Shown here: positions 45,804 to 53,013 of the stretch, piece after piece | Layout: every line of letters starts with the position of its first letter | How positions within the stretch are numbered: position 1 is the first letter of the stretch | Origin: Slackia heliotrinireducens DSM 20476 | Lineage (GTDB): Bacteria > Actinomycetota > Coriobacteriia > Coriobacteriales > Eggerthellaceae | Direction of reading: 5' to 3' | Length of the DNA stretch: 64,000 bases | NCBI RefSeq assembly: GCF_000023885.1 | Contig: NC_013165.1 | Span: forward strand, 1,612,001 to 1,676,000 | Translations under genes and position numbers: made by a program | The notes under the pieces: generated by a model | The model's database searches: none | Told to the model about the DNA's origin: nothing | Seen by the model: only the letters and a program-made list of their open reading frames with translations

Positions 45804-47342
45804 ATGCACATCTCATTCACAACTCACAAAGGTACACGCGCATTCGCAGGCCTGCTGACAGCCGCCTGCTTGACCTCGATGCTTCTCCTGTCGGGAGCCG
45901 CCTATGCCGACGACACGGTTTCGCCTGATGCGGGCCTGAACGCAACGGAGCAGAGCACGCCGGACGGGAACACCGCCGTGACCGGCGACACCGAATCGAA
46001 CGGCACGGGCGAGTCGGAAGCCGTCGACGCATCCGACGAAGCACCCGATGCCGAATCCGGAGCAAACGACGGCAACGCCGCAGACGGCGACTCGGACAGC
46101 CAGGACGGAAACCCCGCGCCGGACGACCAAGGAGGACAGGGCGCCGATTCCACAGATGACCCGGGCACCGAGCCCGACCCTCCTGTGGACCCCGACCCGG
46201 TCGACCCCGATCCTGAAGAAGACCCCACGCCGCCCGACGGATGGTTCGAAGACAACGCCGGATGGCACTATCGCCAAAACGGGAAACTGAAAACCGGCTG
46301 GCTCGTGTACAAAAACAAGTACTACCTGCTCAACTCCAAAGGCGTCATGCTGACCGGATGGCAGCAGAGGTCTGGTTCCTGGTATCACTTCAACGGTTCC
46401 GGCGCCATGGAGACCGGCTGGAAGAAACTGTCTTGGGACTCGAAGAAAGCCTGGTACTACCTGGGCGGCAACGGCAAGATGCGCACCGGATGGCTGAAAT
46501 ACGACGGCCATTGGTATTACCTGGGCAAAGACGGCGCCATGCGCACCGGCTGGCTGAAAGATGACGGCTATTGGTTCTACCTGGGCAGGAACGGCGCCGT
46601 GCGCACAGGCTGGCAGTCGATCGACTACAACGGCGCCAAAACGTGGTTCCGCTTCGACGGCGGCGGCCGCATGTACACGGGCTGGACGAAATCCGGCGGC
46701 TTCTGGTATTACCTCGGCGGCAACGGCGCCATGCGCACCGGCTGGCAGGCCGTGGGTGGCGAATGGTATTACCTGTCCGATAACGGCAAGATGGACACCG
46801 GGTGGCTGAAATACAAAGGCTCCTGGTACTACCTTCTGTCCAACGGCATGATGGTAAGCGATACCTGGCTACGCATCGGTGGCGTCTACTACTACTTCAA
46901 GCCGCACGGAGACGTCCCGTCGGTAAATTATCCTACCGAGGGATCCCTGACCAGCAAGCAGCAATCGGTGCTGAAATACACCTCCAAGACCCCCTGGCCT
47001 GGTCCCGGCTATTGTGCAGGTTGGGTCAACACCGTGTTCAGCAACGCTTTCGGTTCCAAGAAATACCCGGCGTTGGGAAATGCTGACGACATGTACTACG
47101 GCTGGGGCGATTCCGGCAATTTGAACAACCTTCGAACGGGCATGATTATTGCCGTGCCCTCGCATACGCATACGTGGGCGGGATACTACTACGGACACGT
47201 CGGCATCTACGCAGGCAACGGCAAGGTCGTCGACAGCGCCAGTGCAGGTCTGCGTACAGTCGACCTGGGATCATGGATGTACTGGTACGGGATTACCCAC
47301 ACGCCGAAATGGGGCTGGCTGAACAACATATCTTTACGGTAA
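45804..47342 (+). CDS. Secreted cysteine-peptidase-like protein with cell-wall-binding repeats
   Basis: A 512-residue protein. The signal peptide is cleaved near AYA-DD. A low-complexity Asp/Pro/Gly linker reaches about 150 (PDPPVDPDPVDPDP), and about eleven choline-binding-type repeats follow to about 375. The C-terminal domain has Cys404 (GYCAGWV) and His465 (YYGHVGIYAG), the pattern of NlpC/P60 or CHAP amidases and endopeptidases. The start MHISFTTHK was chosen because the preceding 50 in-frame codons do not look like protein and cross the divergent promoter. Peptidoglycan stem-peptide cleavage is the likely activity. Confidence 0.88.
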   Translation: MHISFTTHKGTRAFAGLLTAACLTSMLLLSGAAYADDTVSPDAGLNATEQSTPDGNTAVTGDTESNGTGESEAVDASDEAPDAESGANDGNAADGDSDSQDGNPAPDDQGGQGADSTDDPGTEPDPPVDPDPVDPDPEEDPTPPDGWFEDNAGWHYRQNGKLKTGWLVYKNKYYLLNSKGVMLTGWQQRSGSWYHFNGSGAMETGWKKLSWDSKKAWYYLGGNGKMRTGWLKYDGHWYYLGKDGAMRTGWLKDDGYWFYLGRNGAVRTGWQSIDYNGAKTWFRFDGGGRMYTGWTKSGGFWYYLGGNGAMRTGWQAVGGEWYYLSDNGKMDTGWLKYKGSWYYLLSNGMMVSDTWLRIGGVYYYFKPHGDVPSVNYPTEGSLTSKQQSVLKYTSKTPWPGPGYCAGWVNTVFSNAFGSKKYPALGNADDMYYGWGDSGNLNNLRTGMIIAVPSHTHTWAGYYYGHVGIYAGNGKVVDSASAGLRTVDLGSWMYWYGITHTPKWGWLNNISLR

Positions 47343-47382
47343 ATGCAATGCCAACAAACGCACATATAGCATGACAATCGCT

Positions 47383-47388
47383 TATAAT
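47383..47388 (+). promoter_or_regulatory. Candidate -10 box for the LicD/TagF-like operon
   Basis: TATAAT lies 38 bases before the ATG of the first LicD-like gene. No clear -35 is visible. Confidence 0.35.
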
Positions 47389-47425
47389 CGTTGCGTACAT
47401 ATGCAGGACTACCGAGGATATTAAT

Positions 47426-48676
47426 ATGGCCACACCCTTGCAGAAGAAACTGCTCGATTTAGTGCGCGAATTCGACAGCGAGTGCGCGCAACAGCACGTG
47501 CCCTATGCCCTTTTCGGGCAGACAGACATGCTGGCTCGCAATCACAAAGAATTTCGCAACTCAACCTACGAATTCCACGTCATGATGCCGGCCAACAAGG
47601 TCCATTCCGTTTTGGATGCGCTACTCAAGCAGGGCGGCGACCAGCGCGAAGTTGAAAGCCTGGCAACCAATCCCCTGCTCCGCTGGAACACGTACCGCTA
47701 CGTGCACGCAGGAACCACGCTGGTGAACCGCGATGATTTCCTGCATTTCAAATGCCGCGGCGTGGCGCTGGAAATCCATCCCGTGTACAGCAAGGGACCT
47801 TCCAAAATCCGGGCGGCGCTTTCGCTCGGCAACCATGCAGCCCATTTGAAGCCGTCCGTGTCTTTCAAATTCAAGAACGAAAAACAGGAAACGGCATACG
47901 GGTATTACAGGAAAACCGTACAGTACCTCGGCGAACAACGCGTCGCGAATTACCTTGAGGGCTTCTGCAAAAAGAGCGGATCGCTTAAAGCCGGCCGCGG
48001 ATGCTTGGAAACCCTCGACGGCGCCATCAAGACCGTTGAGAAACTGGATTTAACGAACACGAAGAAGGTTTCGTTCGAAGGCCTGGACCTGCCCGTTCTG
48101 GTTTCTTACGAGAGTTATCTCAAGGCCTATTTCGGCAGCAAATGGAAAGAAGAGAGCAAGAAGAAGCAGCGCCCCGCAAATACATCCGCAGTCATCTCCT
48201 CCGCAACGCGCCCGTATAAAGAGTCGATCGAGGCATTCAAGGGTATTGGAGTGGATTTCGACGACTTGGACGCCAGATATGTCAAGTACGAAGACCTGCT
48301 GCGCGACGTGCTTCCTGTCTCGAAAAAGAACACGGATCACGATTACCACATTGCCACGCTATGCGGGCATCGCATCGATACGTATGCCGAGCTCCGTGGT
48401 AAAGAGGACGAGCTTCATCGCTTGATTGCTGCAGGAAACTTCACACAGGCCAAAGCCATCATGCACAGTTACCTCGAATACACCGACAAGTATTTGAAAA
48501 TGGGGCTCGGATTCTTCGTTTCGCAGGAATTGCACGATATTGCTGCTGCCATCTGGGAACATGACGGAGATAAAGAAAAGGGAGCCAAGGTTTTAAGCTG
48601 CGTGCCCCCCGCTTTGAAAACCCGCAATCTCGACGAAACCGTCGGTGCTTTTCTGGCCGAAAGGAGCGAGAAGTAA
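47426..48676 (+). CDS. Degenerate LicD-like protein
   Basis: A 416-residue protein. The opening LQKKLLDLVREFDSECAQQHVPYALFGQ follows the LicD pattern. Where active LicD proteins carry G-T-L-L-G-A..H..F-I-P-W-D-D-D-x-D, this one reads TDMLARNHKEFRNSTYEFHVMM, so the metal-binding aspartates are gone. The C-terminal third (from about 255) is helical. It is probably non-catalytic: a partner or regulator of the active LicD encoded two bases downstream (stop 48676, start 48679). GAGGA precedes the start. Confidence 0.72.
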   Translation: MATPLQKKLLDLVREFDSECAQQHVPYALFGQTDMLARNHKEFRNSTYEFHVMMPANKVHSVLDALLKQGGDQREVESLATNPLLRWNTYRYVHAGTTLVNRDDFLHFKCRGVALEIHPVYSKGPSKIRAALSLGNHAAHLKPSVSFKFKNEKQETAYGYYRKTVQYLGEQRVANYLEGFCKKSGSLKAGRGCLETLDGAIKTVEKLDLTNTKKVSFEGLDLPVLVSYESYLKAYFGSKWKEESKKKQRPANTSAVISSATRPYKESIEAFKGIGVDFDDLDARYVKYEDLLRDVLPVSKKNTDHDYHIATLCGHRIDTYAELRGKEDELHRLIAAGNFTQAKAIMHSYLEYTDKYLKMGLGFFVSQELHDIAAAIWEHDGDKEKGAKVLSCVPPALKTRNLDETVGAFLAERSEK

Positions 48677-48678
48677 TC

Positions 48679-50301
48679 ATGACCCCCACTCAAGAACATC
48701 TGCTCAAGCTCCTGCTCGAAATCGACGAGATTTGCAGAAGGCATGACATCACATATTTCCTAGAAGCCGGCACGCTGCTCGGCGCCGTGCGTCACAACGG
48801 ATTCATCCCCTGGGACAATGACCTCGACATCACCATGAAAGAGGCCGATTACAACCGGTTTGTGGAAGTGTGCCAGCAAGAGCTCGACCCGACGAAACGC
48901 GTCATGGCCGACAATCGCCGCAACCGCGAATATCCCAGCGTATTCGGTCGTTACATCGACCGTGAAACCTGCCGCATCAACAACACCACGTTGTTCTGGG
49001 ACGACTACATCGGACAGAGCATCGATGTGTTCTGCATGGTCGAACTGCCCGCCGATCCGGAAGACATCTACGAGGCAGAGGTCCGCTACAACGCTTACGA
49101 CGAGGTGGTCAACCGGAGCTTCCGCCATTTGCGCCGTAAGCGCAGCTACACCATGGATCGGTACAACGAATACCTCAAAGCGTACGAGACCGACCGCGAC
49201 GCTTTCTTGGCGGAGGTTGAGCCTAAAATCTTCGGCCACACCTATGAAGGCTCCCAATGGTACATGGTGACCAGCGCCAACGGATACAACATCCTGCCTC
49301 GCGCACCTTTCGAAAAGGTCGCATACGTGTCCTTCGAGGGACACATGGTTCCGATTCCGGAAGACTACTTCGACTTGATGGTGTATTACTACGGCGATAC
49401 GTTTGGGCTCATTCCCGACAAAAAGCAGATCCATACGGAGATGTCCCACAACCACATCCCCTGCAAATACTATTCAGATGAGTTCCGCGCGTGCATCGAC
49501 ATGCCGGAGTTTTTGGGCAAGCGCGCCACCTGGAAAAACAACATGATGCAGGAAGGCGCCATGTGGACCGATGCCTATCTCGACTACACGTCCTGCCTCG
49601 GCCTCATGTTGAAGATGGACATCGAAGACGAGATCGCCGAAAAGAACATCGACGTCATGGACCTTGTGAACAACCCCACTCCAGAGGGTGACGAAGTACT
49701 CCGCAATTTGTTCAATCTGTATATCGAGCGGCAGACCTCCTCGACGGTGGTCTATGCCAAATGCCATCTTGCCCTCGGCGAGGATCTTGAGTACGCAGCG
49801 CTATACACAGCCTTGTTGCTAAAAGGAGACAGAGCCGCCTTCGACGATATGATCTCAGTAAGGACCGTCAACCGCGTTCCCATGACGGACCGTATTCAGA
49901 ACCTGGTTGATTACGCCCGTCATTACCGCGCCGCAAAGAAGTTCATCCTGTATCGCGAATTCGCTAAATCCCAGGAGCACATCGACTGGTGTGTCGAGCG
50001 CCACGGTACGAACAGCAACTTCAAAACAATGCAACTTATGGTTGACAGCGGACTGGCGGAAACAGCCGATGATTGGCAATCCGTTCTGAACTCTGCAGAA
50101 GAGATACTGGTCGAAAGCCCCGACAACGAATACGCATGGGAAGCCAAGGCCGATGCGCTTCGGTTCATGGGCGAAAGAGAACAGGCGAACGAGATCTATG
50201 TCAGGCTTCGAGATACGGCCGTTGACGGTTTCGTCATGAACCGTGCCATCCAACAGGTCGGACCGTCCGAAACGCCGCGTTTCTCAACCACCAAGGAGTA
50301 G
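48679..50301 (+). CDS. LicD-family phosphotransferase
   Basis: A 540-residue protein. The LicD domain (about 5-260) has an intact core, EAGTLLGAVRHNGFIPWDND (29-48), with D46, D48 and D50. LicD relatives move phosphocholine (pneumococcal LicD) or ribitol phosphate (fukutin/FKRP) from a CDP-linked donor to a glycan. The C-terminal half (about 330-530) is helical and TPR-like (NEYAWEAKADALRFMGEREQANEIY). It lies in a three-gene run with the degenerate LicD and the glycerophosphotransferase; spacing is two and nine bases. Confidence 0.92.
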   Translation: MTPTQEHLLKLLLEIDEICRRHDITYFLEAGTLLGAVRHNGFIPWDNDLDITMKEADYNRFVEVCQQELDPTKRVMADNRRNREYPSVFGRYIDRETCRINNTTLFWDDYIGQSIDVFCMVELPADPEDIYEAEVRYNAYDEVVNRSFRHLRRKRSYTMDRYNEYLKAYETDRDAFLAEVEPKIFGHTYEGSQWYMVTSANGYNILPRAPFEKVAYVSFEGHMVPIPEDYFDLMVYYYGDTFGLIPDKKQIHTEMSHNHIPCKYYSDEFRACIDMPEFLGKRATWKNNMMQEGAMWTDAYLDYTSCLGLMLKMDIEDEIAEKNIDVMDLVNNPTPEGDEVLRNLFNLYIERQTSSTVVYAKCHLALGEDLEYAALYTALLLKGDRAAFDDMISVRTVNRVPMTDRIQNLVDYARHYRAAKKFILYREFAKSQEHIDWCVERHGTNSNFKTMQLMVDSGLAETADDWQSVLNSAEEILVESPDNEYAWEAKADALRFMGEREQANEIYVRLRDTAVDGFVMNRAIQQVGPSETPRFSTTKE

Positions 50302-50310
50302 CACGGCTGC

Positions 50311-51495
50311 ATGGGCTCGCTCAAGTCGACATTGAAGTTCTTGGCCGCGGATGCCGTGTATGGGCACATGCTTCCGAACGCTTATCGGAAGGCATGTGCC
50401 CAGTATCCCATGGTCAAGGGTCGTGTCGTTTTTGTCGAGAACAACGGGTCCACCCTGTCCGAGAACTTCAGCCTCATCAGCCAGCGTTTGGAAAAGCATC
50501 CCGAATACTCTCAGGAGGCCGTGTTTCTGCATGAAACCACAGCAGGCTTGAAGGGCCGTCTGGACAACTCGAAGGCTTCCATGAGGGTTTTGGCGGAAGC
50601 GGAATACATCTTCCTCAACGACGCCTCGCAGCTGGTAAGCTGCTTGCCGCTGCGTGACGGCACGCGCGCCTTCCAGCTGTGGCATGCGTGCGGTGCATTC
50701 AAGAAATGGGGCTTGAGCTGCGTCGACCTGAAATACGGTGCCGACGCCCGCATGTTCAAGAAACACCCGTACTATGCCAATCTTTCTCTGGTCAGCGTGT
50801 CTTCCCCGGATGTTTCCTGGGCATATCAGGAGGCCATGGGCATCGCCGATGCGTCCACCATCAAGCCCTTAGGTGTAAGCCGCACCGATGTGTTCTTCAA
50901 TCAAGGCTTCCTTGTCCGGTCGAAGGAGAAGCTCGCAAGGCTCTTCCCTGCCGCAGACGGGAAACAAGTCATTCTGTACGCGCCCACGTTCAGGGGCCGT
51001 CCCGCAACGGCAGCAACGCCCCATGATCTTGACATCCAATTGCTCAAGGAGCGTTTCGCAGACACCCATGTGCTCATCATCAAGCAGCATCCTTTCGTGA
51101 AGGACCCTTACGCCATTCCCGTAGAATGCGCATCGTTCGCATACGAGGTTTCGGGCGAGCTTTCGATTTCGGAGCTTCTGGCTTGCGCCGACGTCTGCAT
51201 CACGGACTATTCTTCCATCGTATTCGAATACAGCCTGCTCGACCGGCCGATCTGCTTTTTCGCCACCGACCTGGAAGACTACCGATCGTGGCGTGATTTC
51301 TATTACGACTTCGAAGAGATGACGCCGGGCCCCGTATTCACGACCTCTGAAGACGTCGTGAACTGGGTCGATGCAACCGCGCATCGGTTCTCGAATGACC
51401 GCATCGCGGAGTTCCGCGACAAGTTCATGCGCGCCTGCGATGGCCACAGCACCGACCGCATCTGCACCGAGGTATTCGGCTCTACGCTCGAGTAA
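50311..51495 (+). CDS. CDP-glycerol-type glycerophosphotransferase (TagF/TagB family)
   Basis: A 394-residue Glyphos_transf (PF04464) protein with typical blocks: QLWHACGAFKKWG, LYAPTFRG, IIKQHPF and the C-terminal ISELLACADVCITDYSSIVFEYSLLDRPICFF. These enzymes add glycerol or ribitol phosphate units in teichoic-acid synthesis at the inner membrane face. It is shorter than full TagF polymerases and thus closer to primases or single-unit transferases. It completes the LicD operon. Its terminator has been split by the insertion element just downstream. Confidence 0.92.
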   Translation: MGSLKSTLKFLAADAVYGHMLPNAYRKACAQYPMVKGRVVFVENNGSTLSENFSLISQRLEKHPEYSQEAVFLHETTAGLKGRLDNSKASMRVLAEAEYIFLNDASQLVSCLPLRDGTRAFQLWHACGAFKKWGLSCVDLKYGADARMFKKHPYYANLSLVSVSSPDVSWAYQEAMGIADASTIKPLGVSRTDVFFNQGFLVRSKEKLARLFPAADGKQVILYAPTFRGRPATAATPHDLDIQLLKERFADTHVLIIKQHPFVKDPYAIPVECASFAYEVSGELSISELLACADVCITDYSSIVFEYSLLDRPICFFATDLEDYRSWRDFYYDFEEMTPGPVFTTSEDVVNWVDATAHRFSNDRIAEFRDKFMRACDGHSTDRICTEVFGSTLE

Positions 51496-51512
51496 AGAAT
51501 CGCCTGCAACGT

Positions 51513-51528
51513 AAAACGCCCGCTCAAC
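51513..51528. terminator. Left half of an IS-disrupted bidirectional terminator
   Basis: AAAACGCCCGCTC (51513-51525) is the exact complement of the right arm at 52982-52994. The next three bases, AAC, are the left copy of the target-site duplication. Without the IS, a 13-bp stem with loop AACC would lie here. Confidence 0.85.
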
Positions 51529-51574
51529 TGAACCGTCTCCCATTTCTTGGACATGAGAAATGGGAGACTTCTTT

Positions 51575-52090
51575 ATGGATGGAAGAGTGCTTTATGACGA
51601 GACGACGCGGCGGCGGGCTGTAGCCCTTTTCGAAAAGGGCATGGGCTACAAGGCTGTCGCCAGCCTGCTGGACATTCCGCGTGAAACCGTGAGAAAATGG
51701 CTAGACGTATACAGATCCGTTGGCATCGAGGTCCTGGCCATGATGGGAAAGAAGCACACCACCTACTCGTTCGAGACGAAGCTGGCCGCCGTCAGGGCGG
51801 TCGTGGACGAGGGCATGACGAGGCCCGAGGCCATGGCCAAGTTCGGGATAGCCTCGCCAAGCTCCTTCAAGAAATGGCTGAAGGCGTACAGGGAGGAGGG
51901 CCCCGAGGCGCTCAAGCCGAAGCCCAAGGGGAGGCCGAGGGGGTCCGGCTCCCCGCCTAAAGAGCTAACGCGCGAGCAGGAGCTAGAACGTCGGATACAG
52001 AAGCTCGAAGCGGAGAACGCGTACCTAAAAAAATCGATAGCCCTGAAGGCGGAGAAGCGCTCTCGAACCGCGAGAAAGCCGCGGCCGTGA
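51575..52090 (+). CDS. IS3-family transposase OrfA
   Basis: A 171-residue protein with two helix-turn-helix domains (about 8-50 and 58-100; FEKGMGYKAVASLLDIPRETV and MTRPEAMAKFGIASPSSFKKW). A basic Pro/Lys linker and a leucine-zipper-like coiled coil (about 125-155) follow. The start ATG 51575 has GGGAG upstream; ATG 51560 is possible but lacks a site. It binds the IS ends and, through -1 frameshifting, forms the N-terminus of OrfAB. Confidence 0.92.
   Translation: MDGRVLYDETTRRRAVALFEKGMGYKAVASLLDIPRETVRKWLDVYRSVGIEVLAMMGKKHTTYSFETKLAAVRAVVDEGMTRPEAMAKFGIASPSSFKKWLKAYREEGPEALKPKPKGRPRGSGSPPKELTREQELERRIQKLEAENAYLKKSIALKAEKRSRTARKPRP
52027..52033 (+). other. Programmed -1 frameshift site of the IS
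   Basis: The heptamer A-AAA-AAA is in frame with OrfA (codons CTA AAA AAA TCG). The -1 frame is open from here straight into OrfB, so a fused OrfAB transposase can be made as in other IS3 elements. Confidence 0.85.
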
Positions 52091-52938
52091 GCGAGCTTTC
52101 GGGGCGATACCCCCTCGCCGACCTGCTGGAATGCGCCGATCTTGCCAGGTCGAGCTACTACTACGCGCTGTCGCACCCGAAGGCCCCGACCAGGCCGGAG
52201 CTCTGGGAGGCCGCCGCCGAGATATTCTCGCGCACCGCCAACGGCTGCGGCCACAGGCAGATCGCCATGTGCCTGCGCGCCGAGCAGGGCGTGCGCATAG
52301 CCGACAAGACCGTGCTCAAGATGATGCACGAGATGGGGATCAGCTGCGGGATCCGCCGCGAGACCGACTACCACAGGTACAACTCGTACAGGGGCGCAGT
52401 CGGCAAGACCTTCGAGAACATCATCGGCCGCGACTTCGCAGCCGACGGGCCGTGGGAGAAGATGGGCACCGACGTCACCGAGTTCAAGCAGCCCTGGGGC
52501 AAGGCCTACTTCGCGCCGGTCTACGACTTCGGCAGCAAGGAGATCGTCGCCTGGTCGACGTCGCTGCACCCCAACATGGCCCAGCAGCACGAGCTGCTCG
52601 ACCAGCTGCTTTCCAAGAAGCCGGAGGGTTGTGCCCCAATACTGCATTCCAATATGGGCTGGCAATACCAGCAGGCCGGGTGGTGCAACAGGCTGAAGGA
52701 GGCCGGCATCGTGCAGAGCATGTCCAGGAAGGGCAACTGCATCGACAACGGCGCGACGGAGCAGGTGTTCGGCCATCTGAAAGACGAATTCTTCCGGAAC
52801 CAGACATGGCCAAGCTTCGAAGAGTTCAGGCGCGACCTAGATGCATACATCGTCCACTGGAACACGAGGAGGCGTCAGGTTAAACTGAAGGGACTGACCC
52901 CGGAGGAATTCCGGAATCAGTCCCTACGTGCGGCGTAG
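52087..52938 (+). CDS. IS3-family transposase OrfB, probably inactive (D to N)
   Basis: A 283-residue protein with an HTH_21-like segment (about 25-95) and an rve integrase core. The catalytic triad should be D129 (GTDVTEF), D189 and E225 (ATEQVFGHLK). Residue 189 is Asn (HSNMGWQY; codon AAT at 52651), where the family has HSD. Spacing to E225 is exactly 35 residues, so this is the catalytic position. It starts at GTG, overlapping the OrfA stop (GTGA). All else is full length. Either this copy is dead or the base is an error. Confidence 0.9.
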   Translation: MSELSGRYPLADLLECADLARSSYYYALSHPKAPTRPELWEAAAEIFSRTANGCGHRQIAMCLRAEQGVRIADKTVLKMMHEMGISCGIRRETDYHRYNSYRGAVGKTFENIIGRDFAADGPWEKMGTDVTEFKQPWGKAYFAPVYDFGSKEIVAWSTSLHPNMAQQHELLDQLLSKKPEGCAPILHSNMGWQYQQAGWCNRLKEAGIVQSMSRKGNCIDNGATEQVFGHLKDEFFRNQTWPSFEEFRRDLDAYIVHWNTRRRQVKLKGLTPEEFRNQSLRAA

Positions 52939-52977
52939 GCCGTTTATTAGCCCGTCCAGGAACTGGGGTGCAGTTCA

Positions 52978-52994
52978 AACCGAGCGGGCGTTTT
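52978..52994. terminator. Right half of the IS-disrupted terminator
   Basis: AAC (52978-52980) is the right target-site copy. GAGCGGGCGTTTT (52982-52994) is the other arm. For the minus-strand gene ending at 53014, this arm lies just past the stop but now lacks its partner. Confidence 0.85.
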
Positions 52995-53013
52995 GGTGTT
53001 TATGCGTTGGCAC

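Larger units (their letters stand above)
51529..52977 (+). mobile_element. IS3-family insertion sequence, IS150-like, 1449 bp
   Basis: The ends are 24-base imperfect inverted repeats starting TGAAC (51529-51552 and 52954-52977; 18 of 24 match). Three-base duplications AAC flank the element at 51526-51528 and 52978-52980. Two overlapping frames with an A7 frameshift site fill it. Size, IR form, 3-bp duplication and orfA length all fit the IS150 group. The insertion is in the loop of a terminator hairpin. The transposase carries Asn at the second catalytic position. Confidence 0.95.
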
